A stretch of DNA of 64,000 bases from contig NC_053035.3 of NCBI RefSeq assembly GCF_002575655.3, positions 92,839,322 to 92,903,321 on the forward strand, written 5' to 3'. The stretch is from Aegilops tauschii subsp. strangulata (lineage: Eukaryota; Streptophyta; Magnoliopsida; Poales; Poaceae). Each line of letters opens with the position of its first letter. Position 1 is the stretch's first letter. A program made the position numbers and the translations under genes. Under the pieces are notes generated by a model. It worked only from the letters and a program-made list of their open reading frames with translations, did not search any database and was not told where the DNA came from. Of this stretch, positions 40,212 to 52,013 are shown piece after piece.

Positions 40212-41761
40212 AGCCTCTAGTTGACTAGCTCGTTGATCAATAGACGGTTGTGGTTTCCTGACCATGGACATTGGATGTCGTTGATAACATGATCACATCA
40301 TTAGGAGAATGATGTGAAGGACAAGACCCAATCCTAAGCATAGCACAAGATCGCGTAGTTCGTTTGCTAGAGCTTTTCTAATGTCAAGTATCGTTTCCTC
40401 AGACCATGAGATTGTGCAACTCCCGGATACCATAGGAATGCTTTGGGTGTATCAAACGTCACAACATAACTGGGTGACTATAAAGGTGCACTACAGGTAT
40501 CTCCGAAAGTGTCTGTTGGGTTGGCATGAATCGAGACTGGGATTTGTCAATCCGTGTGACGGAGAGGTATCTCTGGGCCCACTCGGTAATGCATCATCAT
40601 AATGAGCTCAGTGTGACTAATGAGTTAGCCACGGGATCATGCGTTACGGAACGAGTAAAGAGACTTGCCGGTAACGAGATTGAACAAGGTATAGGGATAC
40701 CGACGATCGAATCTCGGGCAAGTAACATACCGATGGACAAAGGGAACTGTATACGGGATTGATTGAATCCCCGACATCGTAGTTCATCCGATGAGATCAT
40801 CGTGGAACATGTGGGAGCCAACATGGATATCCAGATCCCGCTGTTGGTTATTGGCCAGAGAGAGGTCTCGGTCATGTCTGCATGGTTCCCGAACCCGTAG
40901 GGTCTACACACTTAAGGTTCGGTCCCGGGTGAGATCCCGGACGTCATGAGGAGTTCCGGAATGGTCCAGAGGTGAAGATCGGTATATTGGACGAAGGGTA
41001 TTGGAGTCCGGAAGTGTTCCGGAGGTACCAGGCTATGGCCAGCATGACCGAAAGGTGTTTCGGGGGCCCCGGCAAGTGTTTCAGGGCCTCATGGGCCAAT
41101 GGGGAGGGGGCAAACCAGCCCACTAAGGGGCTGTGCGCCCCCCAGACCCTTTCCCATGTTACTTGGGGAGGTGGGGCGCCTCCACCTGGCTTGGGAGGCA
41201 AGCCTCCACCTGCTTGGCTTGGGGGCAAGTCTCCCTAGGGTTTCCCTAGGGAGATCCAATCTGCCCTAACCGCCTCCCCCTAGGGGAAACCCTAGGGCGC
41301 CTCCCCCCTCTCCCCTTCCCCCTATATATAGTGAGGGGGTGGGAGGGCAGCCGCACCCTTCCCCTGGCGCAGCCCTCCCCCTCTCCAACTCCTCCTCCTC
41401 TTCCGTAGTGCTTGGCGAAGCCCTGCCGGAGAACCACGAGCTCCTCCACCACCACGCTGTCGTGCTGCTGGAGTTCTCCCTCAAATTCTCCTCTCCCCTT
41501 GCTGGATCAAGAAGGAGGAGACGTCCCCGGGCTGTACGTGTGTTGAACGTGGAGGCGCCGTCAATTCGGCGCTTGATTGGATCTTCCACGATTTGAATCG
41601 CCGCGAGTACGACTCCATCAACCGCGTTCTTGTAACGCTTCCGCTTAGTGATCTTCAAGGGTATGAAGATGCACTCCCTCTCTCTCTCGTTGCTAGCATC
41701 TCCTAGATTGATCTTGGTGACACGTAGGAATTTTTTTGAATTATTACTACATTCTCCAACA
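40212..41761 (+). repeat. 5' LTR of E5, lacking its first 148 bp
   Basis: It starts at AGCCTCTAGTTGACTAG, the counterpart of 47181 in the 3' LTR, and ends TTCTCCAACA at 41761. About 56 bp present in the 3' LTR (about 47890-47945) are missing here at about 40921. TATATATA box at 41333. Confidence 0.92.
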
Positions 41762-41762
41762 G

Positions 41763-43033
41763 TGGCATCAGAGCTAGGTCTATGCGTAGATTCTATGCAC
41801 GAGTAGAACACAAGTAGTTGTGGGCGATGATTTGGTCAATTTGCTTGCCGTTACTAGTCTTATCTTGATTCGGCGGCATTGTAGGATGAAGTGGCTTGGA
41901 CCGACCTTACACGTACGCTTACGTGAGACTGGTTCCACCGACTGACATGCACTTGATGCATAAGGTGGCTAGCGGTGTCTGTCTCTCCCACTTTATTCGG
42001 ATCGGATTTGATGAAGAGGGTCCTTATGAAGGGTAAATAGAAATTGGCATATCACCGTTGTGGCTTTTGCGTAGGTAAGAAACGTTCTTGCTAGAAACCC
42101 ATAGCAGCCACGTAAAACATGCAACTACAATTAGAGGACGTCTAACTTGTTTTTGTAGGGTATGTTATGTGATGTGATATGGCTTAAGGGATGTGATGAA
42201 TTATATATGTGATGTATGAGATTGATCATGTTCTCGTAATAGGAATCACGAGTTGCATGTCGATGAGTATGACAACCGGCAGGAGCCATAGGAGTTGTCT
42301 TAATTTATTTTATGACCTGCGAGTCAATATAAACGCCATGTAATTACTTTACTTTATTGATAACCGTTAGCCATAGTAGTAGAAGTAATAGTTGGCGAGA
42401 CAACTTCATGAAGACACGATGATGGAGATCATGGTGTCATGCCGGTGACGATGGTGATCATGACGCGCCTCGAAGATGGAGATCAAAGGCGCAAGATGAT
42501 ATTGGCCATATCATGTCACTTTATGAATTGCATGTGATGTTTATCATGTTTGCATCTTATTTGCTTAGAACGACGGTAGCATAAATAAGATGATCCCTCA
42601 CAAAATTTCAAGGACGTGTTCCCACTAACTGTGCACCGTTGCGAAGGATCGTTGTTTTGAAGCACCACGTGAGGATCGGGTGTGATAGATTCTAATGTTC
42701 GCATACAATGGGTGTAAGCCAGATTTACACATGCGAAACACTTAGGTTGACTTGACGAGCCTAGCATGTACAGACATGGCCTCGGAACACAAGAGACTGA
42801 AAGGTCGAACATGAGTCGCATAGTAGATGCGGTCAACATGGAGATATTCGCCGTTGATGACTAGTCCGTCTCACGTGTTGATCGGACACGGCCTAGTCGA
42901 TTCGGATCATGTATCACTTAGATGAATAAAGGGATGTCTATCTACGTGGGAGTTCATTAATAATTTGATTAGATGAACTTAATTATCATGAACTTAGTCT
43001 AAAGTTGTCTTTACAATCTATCCTGTAGATCCT
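41763..43033 (+). other. PBS and leader of E5
   Basis: PBS TGGCATCAGAGC (41763-41774), one base from canonical. The leader matches that of E3 throughout. No ORF. Confidence 0.85.
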
Positions 43034-46000
43034 ATGGCCCACGCCAATGTTGCCCTTAACTTCAATGCGTTCCTAGAGAAAACCAAGCTGAAAGACGATG
43101 GTAGCAACTATACGGATTGGGTCCGTAACTTGAGGATCATCCTCATAGCTGCCAAGAAAGCATATGTCCTTAAAGCACCGCTAGGTGAAGCACCCATTTT
43201 CCCAGCAACTCAAGACGTTATGAACGCCTGGCAGTCGCGTAGTGATGATTACTCCCTGGTTCACTGCGGCATGCTTTACAGCTTAGAACCGGGGCTCCAA
43301 AAGTGTTTTGAGCAGCACGGAGCATATGAGATGTTCCAAGAGCTGAAAATGGTTTTCCAAGCTCATGCCTGAGTCGAGAGATATGAAGTCTCTGACAAGT
43401 TCTATAGTTGTAAGATGGAGGAAAACAGTTCTGTCAGCGAGCATATACTCAAAATGTCTGGGTTGCACAACCGCTTGTCTCAGCTGGGAGTTAATCTTCC
43501 AAATGACTCGTTCATTGACAGGATCCTCCAGTCACTTCCACCTAGCTACAAGAGCTTTGTGATGAACTACAATATGCAAGGGATGGAGAAGTCCATTCTT
43601 GAGTTATATTCAATGCTGAAATCAGCGGAGGTGGAAATCAAAATGGAACATCAAGTGTTGATGATGAATAAGACCACTAGTTTCAAGAAAGGCAAGGGTA
43701 AGAAGAACTTCAAGAAGGACGGCAAGGAAGTTGCCGCGCCCAGTAAGCCAGGTTCCGGAAAGAAGCCAAAGAATGGACCCAAGCCTGAGACTCGGTGCTT
43801 TTATTGCAAGGGAAATGGTCACTGGAAGCAGAACTGCCCCAAGTACTTAGCGAGTAAGAAGGCCGGCAACACCAAAGGTATATATGATATACATGTTATT
43901 GATGTGTACCTTACCAGCACTCGTAGTAGCTCCTGGGTATTTGATACCGGTGCAGTTGCTCATATTTGTAACTCAAAACAGGAGCTGCGGAATAAGCGGA
44001 GACTGGCAAAGGACGAGGTGACGATGCGCGTCGGGAATGGTTCCAAGGTCGATGTGATTGTCGTCGGCACGCTGCCTCTACATCTATCTTCGGGATTAGT
44101 TTTAAACCTCAATAATTGTTATTTAGTACTGGCTTTGAGCATGAACATTGTATCAGGATCTCGTTTAATGCGAGATGGCTACTCATTTAAATCCGAGAAT
44201 AATTGTTGTTCTATTTATATGAGAGATATGTTTTATGGTCCTGCCCCACTAGTCAATGGTTTATTTTTATTGAATCTCGAACGTGATGTTACACATATTC
44301 ATAGTGTGAATGCCAAAAGATGTAAGGTTGATAATGATAGTCCCACATACTTGTGGCACTGCCGCCTTGGTCACATTGGTGTCAAACGCATGAAGAAACT
44401 CCATGCAGATGGACTTTTGGAGTCTCTTGATTATGAATCATTTGACACGTGCGAACCGTGCCTCATGGGCAAAATGACCAAGACTCCGTTCTCCGGAACA
44501 ATGGAGCGAGCAACCAACTTATTGGAAATCATACATACTGATGTGTGCGGTCCAATGAGCGTTGATGCTCGCGGTGGCTATCGTTATGTTCTCACCCTCA
44601 CTGATGACTTAAGTAGATATGGGTATGTCTACTTAATAAAACACAAGTCTGAGACCTTTGAAAAGTTCAAGGAATTTCAGAGTGAGGTAGAGAATCAACG
44701 TGACAAGAAAATAAAGTCCCTACGATCGGATCGTGGAGGAGAATATTTGAGTCACGACTTTGGCACGCACCTAAAGAAATGTGGAATTTTTTCACAACTC
44801 ACGCCGCCTGGAACACCTCAGCGTAATGGTGTGTCCGAACGTCGTAATCGCACTCTATTGGATATGGTGCGATCTATGATGTCTCTTACCGATCTACCGC
44901 TATCATTTTGGGGTTATGCTTTAGAGACTGCCGCATTCACTTTAAATAGGGCTCCGTCGAAATTCGTTGAGACGACACCGTATGAATTATGGTTTGGAAA
45001 GAAACCTAAGATTTCGTTTGTGAAAGTTTGGGGATGCGATGCTTATGTCAAGAAACTTCAACCTGAAAAGCTCGAACCCAAGTCAGAAAAATGCGTCTTC
45101 ATAGGATACCCTAAGGAAACTATTGGGTATACCTTCTACCTCAGATCCGAAGGCAAGATCTTTGTTGCCAAGAATGGATCCTTTCTATTCTCTCGAAAGA
45201 AGTAAGTGGGAGGAAAGTAGAATTTGATGAGGTACTATCTCTTGAACCGGAAAGTAGCGCAGCTTAGGAAGATGTTTCTGTCGTGCCTGCACCGACTAGA
45301 GAGGAAGTTAGTGATGATGATCATGAAACTTCGGATCAAGGTGCTACTGAACTTCGTAGGTCCACAAGGACACGTTCCACACCAGAGTGGTACGGCCCTG
45401 TCCTGGAAATCATGTTGTTAGACAACAGTGAACCTTCGAACTATGAAGAAGCGATGGCGGGCCCAGATTCCAACAAATGGCTTGAAGCCATGAAATCCGA
45501 GATAGGGTCCATGTATGAAAATGAAGTATGGACTTTGACAAACTTGCCCGATGATCGGCAAGCCCGAATAAATGGATCTTTAAGAAGAAGACTGACGCGG
45601 ATGGTAATGTGACCATCTATAAGGCTCGGCTTGTCGCTAAGGGTTATCGACAAGTTCAAGGGGTTGACTATGATGAGACCTTCTCACCCATAGCGAAGCT
45701 GAAGTCCGTTCGAATCATGTTAGCAATTGCCACATTCTACGATTATGAGATATGGCAAATGGACGTCAAAACGGCATTCCTTAACGGTTTCCTTAAGGTA
45801 GAATTGTATATGATGCAGCCGGAAGGTTTTGTCGATCCTAAGAATGCTGACAAGGTATGCAAGCTCCAGCGCTCCATCTATGGGCTGGTGCAAGCATCTC
45901 GGAGTTGGAACATTCGCTTTGATGAAATGATCAAAGCATTTGGGTTTATGCAGACTTATGGAGAAGCATGTGTTTACAAGAAAGTGAGTGGGAGTTCTGT

Positions 46001-47000
46001 AGCATTTCTCATATTATATGTGGATGATATACTATTGATGGGAAATGATATAGAACTTTCGGAAAGCATAAAGGCCTACTTGAATAAGTGTTTTTCAATG
46101 AAGGACCTTGGAGAAGCTACTTACATATTAGGCATCAAGATCTATAGAGATAGATCGAGACGCCTCATTGGTCTTTCACAAAGCACATACCTTGACAAGA
46201 TATTGAAGAAGTTCAATATGGATCGGTCCAAGAAGGGGTTCTTGCCTATATTACAAGGTGTGAGATTGAGCATGGCTCAATGCCCGACCTCGGCAGAAGA
46301 TAGAGAAAAGATGAGTGTCATCCCCTATGCCTCAGCCATAGGGTCTATTATGTATGCCATGCTGTGTACCAGACCTGATGTGAACCTTGCCGTAAGTTTG
46401 GTAGGGAGGTACCAAAGTAATCCCGGCATGGAACACTGGACATCGGTCAAGAATATCCTGAAGTACCTAAAAAGGACTAAGGATATGTTCCTCGTTTATG
46501 GAGGTGACGAAGAGCTCGTTGTAAAGGGTTACGTCGATGCTAGCTTTGACACAGATCTGGATGACTCCAAGTCACAAACCGGATACGTGTACATTTTGAA
46601 TGGTGGGGCAGTCAGCTGGTGCAGTTGCAAGCAAAGCGTCGTGGCGGGATCTATATGTGAAGCGGAGTACATAGCTGCCTCGGAGGCAGCGCAGGAAGCA
46701 ATCTGGATGAAGGAGTTCATCACCGACCTAGGAGTAATTCCCAATGCGTCGGGCCCGATGACTCTCTTCTGTGACAACACTAGAGCGATTGCCCTTGCCA
46801 AGGAGCCCAGGTTTCACAAGAAGACCAGGCATATCAAGCGTCGGTTCAACTCCATTCGTGAATACATTCAAGATGGAGACATAGATATTTGTAAAGTGCA
46901 TACGGATCTGAATGTCGCAGATCCGTTGACTAAACCTCTTCCACGAGCAAAAAATGATCAACACCAGAACTCTATGGGTGTTCGATTCATCACAATGTAA
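43034..47000 (+). pseudogene. E5 gag-pol polyprotein, nearly complete but frame-broken
   Basis: ATG 43034 (MAHANVALNFNAFLEK). A single TGA at 43370-43372 interrupts gag, after which 43415-45205 is open for 596 residues. It holds an intact zinc knuckle CFYCKGNGHWKQNC, protease [30 protein letters not shown] plus CEPC, TDVCGPMS, SDRGGEYLS and SERRNRTLLD. Near 45190 a 10 bp deletion relative to E3 (between TTTCTA and TTCTCTCG) shifts the frame to a stop at 45205. A second small deletion near 45567 shifts it back into 45609-47000 (463 residues): RT MDVKTAFLNGFL and LYVDDILLMGND, then RNase H KGYVDASFDTDLD, CEAEYIAASEAAQEA and LFCDNTRAIALAK, ending GVRFITM. Three lesions in all, the best preserved Copia gene set here. 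Confidence 0.93.
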
Positions 47001-47021
47001 CTAGATTATTGACTCTAGTGC

Positions 47022-47032
47022 AAGTGGGAGAC
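47022..47032 (+). other. Polypurine tract of E5
   Basis: AAGTGGGAGAC before the LTR start TGTTGGAAATATGCCC at 47033. Confidence 0.85.
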
Positions 47033-48785
47033 TGTTGGAAATATGCCCTAGAGGCAATAATAAAATAGTTATTATTATATTTCCTTGTTCATGATAATTG
47101 TCTATTGTTCATGCTATAATTTTATTAACCGGAAACCGTAATGCATGTGTGAATACATAGACCACAACATGTCCCTAGTGAGCCTCTAGTTGACTAGCTC
47201 GTTGATCAATAGATGGTTGTGGTTTCCTGACCATGGACATTAGATGTCATTGATAACGTGATCACATCATTAGGAGAATGATGTGATGGACAAGACCCAA
47301 TCCTAAGCATAGCACAAGATCGCGTAGTTCGTTTGCTAGAGATTTTCTAATGTCAAGTATCGTTTCCTCAGACCATGAGATTGTGCAACTCCCGGATACC
47401 GTAGGAATGCTTTGGGTGTATCAAACGTCACAACGTAACTGGGTGACTATAAAGGTGCGCTACAGGTATCTCCGAAAGTGTCTGTTGGGTTGGCACGAAT
47501 CGAGACTGGGGTTTGTCAATCCGTGTGACGGGGAGGTATCTCTAGGCCCACTCGGTAATGCATCATCATAATGAGCTCTGTGTGACTAATGAGTTAGCCA
47601 CGGGATCATGCGTTACGGAACGAGTAAAGAGACTTGCCGGTAACGAGATTGAACAAGGTATAGGGATACCAACGATCGAATCTCGGGCAAGTAACATACC
47701 GATGGACAAAGGGAATTGTATACGGGATTGATTGAATCCCCGACATCGTGGTTCATCCGATGAGATCATCGTGGAACATGTGGGAGCCAATATGGGTATC
47801 CAGATCCCGCTGGTCGTTATTGGCCGGAGAGAGGTCTCGGTCATGTCTGCATGGTTCCCGAACCCGTAGGGTCTACACACTTAAGGTTCGGTGACGCTAG
47901 AGTTGTTATGGGAAATAGTATGTGGTTACCAAAGGTAGTTCGGAGTCCCGGAAGAGATCCCGGATGTCACGAGGAGTTCCAGAATGGTCCGGAGGTGAAG
48001 ATCGATATATTGGACGAAGGGTATTGGAGTCCGGAAGTGTTCCGGGGGTACCAGGCTATGGCCAGCATGACCGAAAGGTGTTTTGGGGGCCCCGACAAGT
48101 GTTGCAGGGCCTCATGGGCCAATGGGGAGGGGGCAAACCAGCCCACTAAGGGGTTGTGCGCCCCCCACACCCTTTCCCATGTTACTTGGGGAGGTGGGGC
48201 GCCTCCACCTGGCTTGGGAGGCAAGCCTCCACCTGCTTGACTTGGGGGGCAAGTCTCCCTAGGGTTTTCCTAGGGAGATCCAATCTGCCCTAGCCGCCGC
48301 CCCCTAGGGGAAACCCTAGGGCACCTCCCCCCTTTCCCCTTCCCCCTATATATAGCAAGGGGATGGGAGGGCAGCCGCACCCTTCCCCTGGCGCAGCCCT
48401 TCCCCTCTCCAACTCATCATCCTCTTTCGTAGTGCTTGGCGAAGCCCTGCCGGAGAACCACGAGCTCCTCCACCACCACGCCGTCGTGCTACTGGAGTTC
48501 TCACTCAACTTCTCCTCTCCCCTTGCTGGATCAAGAAGGAGGAGACATCCCTGGGTTGTACGTGTGTTGAACGCGGAGGCGCCGTCCGTTCGGCGCTTGA
48601 TTGGATCTTCCGCGATTTGAATCGCCGCGAGTACGACTCCATCAACCGCGTTCTTGTAACGCTTCCGCTTAGCGATCTTCAAGGGTATGAAGATGCACTC
48701 CCTCTCTCTCTCTTTGCTAGCATCTCCTAGATTGATCTTGGTGACACGTAGGAATTTTTTTGAATTATTACTATGTTCTCCAACA
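47033..48785 (+). repeat. 3' LTR of E5 (1753 bp, complete)
   Basis: TGTTGGAAATATGCCCTAG ... TTCTCCAACA, with TATATATA at 48347. It shares the GGGGCGCCTCCACCTGGCTT promoter-region signature with the 5' LTR, not with E3. Confidence 0.94.
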
Positions 48786-48796
48786 TGCCACAGGCT

Positions 48797-48808
48797 TGGT
48801 ATCAGAGC
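48797..48808 (+). other. Primer binding site of E6
   Basis: TGGTATCAGAGC, the initiator tRNA-Met type, 4 bp after the LTR end. Confidence 0.9.
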
Positions 48809-51800
48809 AGGTCTGGCTGTAGGATGCCCTAGCCCGCGCGAACATTAGAAAGCGGTAGTATGGAGCCTAGTTGGTTTTGTTGCACTTGTTTGCTGCATTT
48901 GTTTGTTGCATAGCATGCATATAGATTATTATTTAGTCGCTAACAGTTAATCTTGTGAGTGTATGTGGTATCGGTTTCGATCCACTACCTGCACCCTCCT
49001 TCTTAGCATACCTGCTCTTCGGTGTTTGGTGTCATCTCTGTCCCAATAGATTGATGCCCTTGTGCCAAGTGTTCCAGACACCATTCATAGGAGTTATGCT
49101 CTGGTATCGCATCGATATATTTCCGCCACCCACCCGTATTATTTCGGTGATAGACTTGTCTCTATCCCGAATCGTGTCATCCATCTCGTCCCTTCGGCAA
49201 CCCTTACTGCTATTTGTTATTAGAAAAGGGCAATGCCAGCAAGCCTTGTTTTTCCTCCCCTATATTGCCCTGTCATTCCATTCTTTGGACGCATACGGTT
49301 CCCCTTCGTACGCTTGATGATGAGGTGGTCATGATCTTGTGTCTCGCTACTTGATCACCAAGTCCGTCCTCGCCTCCGTATCCATCTGGTTGCAACCGGT
49401 GTTCAGCCAGCACTTGGTGTAGCCTTGGTTATGCCAACTCCTTCCACACGTAAATTCACTTTCGTGCACACCGCCACAGCATATTAGACCGTAACGCCCG
49501 AGTTTCCACGAGATTTGTGTGCTTAGGCGTGCATGCATATTATTGTTGTGAGTAGCAGTAATATGTAATGTTGCTTGACTATATTATTTGTATGCTCTGT
49601 GTGCTTTTGTTTTCGTCATCTCTTTTGTTTTTTTCTTTGGGCCCTCGGTGTTGCATATTTCCCCTCATTAAAGTTGCTCGTCAACCGACATTGGACCCAA
49701 AGAGTCAGCAAGGAATGCATATAGTTGGAAACTCAGCTAAACAGAATGAAATTCTCAGCCGACCGGAGTGAAATGAGAAATATATGATTGTGATGATGAT
49801 AATCAAGTTTGCATTAATGTGCACTTCTCACAACAGTACGGATAATCAAGTCACCCCAGTGTGCACCCTTCATAGCAGAAATGATCAAATCAACGAGGAG
49901 ATAAATTGTGTGCAAGATCGACAATATATTCTCAGTCAAAGGTATAATTCAGATGCAAGTTTTGATTCTTCGTTGAGGATGATTTTTTAAACCTGATATA
50001 CCTAGAAGAAAGCAAGAATGTGCCATGTATTCAATGCTCAGAAAGGAGGATAGTTCAGCAAACCCCATTTCCATACAAGTAATCCACAACAGAAAATATT
50101 AAGATGGTGTGTGTATATGGTAACCGGTCCGCATATCCCAATGAGAAGCTTCTGGTGTAAGCAACCCAGTCTTCCCTCGCAAGATACGAGAAAAGCTTCC
50201 AATGCAAGATTCATCTATCTTCCTCAGTACGATACACGGATGACTTCCAGTGCAAAATACTCAGGCTTCTCCAGTAAGCAATTGCAAAAGCTTTCGACAT
50301 AAGGTACCAAGTCCTTCCCCAGCAAGTCTTTTAGGGGGGAAGCTTCTGAAGCACGATACCCAGTCTTCCTCAGCAAGATACTCTCGATGGTTTCCAACAA
50401 AAGCCATCCAATCTTCCTCAGTACGACATTGGTACAAGATATGAGATGGTAAATTGACAACATATGGCCGTGAATCTCAGGAATCAGATTCGCAACAGTT
50501 AGGTCAGAAGCAAGAATCAGTCAGAAAACAAGTCTGCCTCAGGAATTAAATTCTCATTTGTATTGTGCACCTGCTGCCAAGCTCTTGCAAGTCAGTGGTA
50601 CGATGGTGAAGTCAAGGTGAGAATCCGGAAATCTCACGAGTCATGCCAGAATAAGAAAGTCCGTTATACACCTCAGTTGGTGATGCAAGAACCGACAAGT
50701 TTTGGAGAAAGACAACATGGGACAGCAAATTTTGTCAGTACTCAGTCAGGCAAGATTCCTCATACCCGACAAGGTGATATCATTTGTCACCACTTGGTAT
50801 GCTTTACAGCAAAAATGATTTAGCTGCAAGCACATGTGAACCCGGTAAAGTTCCCACGGTACATGAACAAGGATAAGTTATGCTTTCCGAAATATTGCAC
50901 CCGACAGTCCCTATGGCCACACGAAGAAGGCGATATGATCAAGCTATTTCAGCAAAGAATCCAGAATAAGAGCACAGTAATGAAGGAGCAAGACCGGCAA
51001 TGCAGGTATGAAAATGGTTGCATGACCCACATGGTGCAGATACCCCGGACAGTCTGAGTCACTATGGATCGCCATGAATATTCATCAAGGGGGTCCACTT
51101 AATTTGGTAAACACCCCATATCAAGGAAAGACCTGCCCAGTTAACAGAATATGCTCAGATTTGTCGGTATCGAATATCTGGGTCTGTCAAGTCAGACCAA
51201 AGGTCAATTCAATGGCTTGATTCCAGCGACTATGGTATAGCATCACACAGCCTACTATCCTCATGGATATACCGACAGAGTGAACGATCAGGATGAGGAA
51301 TAACAGTCTTGAGGCATGTGCCCTCACTTATGTGAATCACCAAAGGATAGCTTGTCTGGAACAAAAAATTTCCGCCAGAGTCGTCGTCAGTCAAGGATGA
51401 GGATATGATCATATAAGATCGTACCCCTTATGCTGGCCATGTCAGGCGACAATCAAATATTTGGTTTGAATCTGAGATTCAAGGCAGTGGAGCCAGTCAG
51501 GACGATTCATAAATTCCTGCGATAAGTCAGAATCTGTCAGGAAAATGGTTATGTCTCAACTCACTATTTGGAACCCGAAGTACCTGCATTTAATTGAGGA
51601 ACCCAATGCAAGGAGTAAAGAGATTGGTTGTCCACCAGGAAAATCTATTCACAATTTCTTGAAAGGTTGTCAGTGCTGGATGACACATCAATCGGAAATC
51701 ATGCTCGGATTTGTGAGACGGGCATATATTTCAGTCATGATAACAAATCACACTCAGCTAAGTCAGCAGATATGAAAAGAATTGGATCCAGTATAAGCAT

Positions 51801-52013
51801 GAAAATGTGAGGTAAGATCTGTCAGGATATGGATACAGTGAAGCAAACCGCCCCAGAGCCAGACAGGTAAGTCAGATGAAGAATTTAATGGGAACAATCA
51901 ATAAAGGAAAAAGGATACCCGAGTTCGAAACAGTCTCCTTAAGTCAGTATATGCATACTTGTTCCCTAAGCAACCATATCTCGAGGACGAGATTTCTTTA
52001 AGGGGGGAAGAGT
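48809..52013 (+). other. Interior of E6, no gene recognised
   Basis: All frames are broken into ORFs under 90 residues without motifs. It includes a tandem repeat (50171-50460), many GTCAG words in 50500-51900 and the polypurine tract (52000-52012). It may be a heavily rearranged internal domain, but I see no trace of RT or INT signatures. Confidence 0.65.
50171..50460 (+). repeat. 48 bp imperfect tandem repeats in E6
   Basis: Six units beginning CTTC(C/T)(T/C)CAG(C/T)AAG or a close variant, at 50171, 50219, 50266, 50314, 50365 and 50413 (spacings 48, 47, 48, 51, 48). The shared core is CTTCCTCAGCAAGATAC, then a TTCCA(A/G)TGCAA-type block in the better copies. Confidence 0.75.

Larger units (their letters stand above)
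40212..48785 (+). mobile_element. E5: Angela/WIS/BARE-like Copia retrotransposon
   Basis: Partial 5' LTR (its first 148 bp displaced left of E3), PBS, leader, gag-pol in Copia order, PPT and a complete 3' LTR of 1753 bp. The LTR subtype differs from E3 in the GC-rich promoter part, while the coding regions are close. At 48785 its LTR end CCAACA is followed by TGCCACA, the last 7 bp of the 5' LTR of E6, so it inserted at the very end of that LTR. Confidence 0.93.

Noticed and set aside
41266..41811. 181-residue minus-strand ORF, with relatives at 20469-20787, 39442-39961 and 48290-48682
   Set aside because: They all lie in the GC-rich promoter part of Angela-type LTRs, recur wherever the LTR does, and have neither frame conservation nor domains.
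49347..49990. Short ORFs in the interior of E6
   Set aside because: Below 80 residues, no motif, both strands alike. Treated as non-coding.
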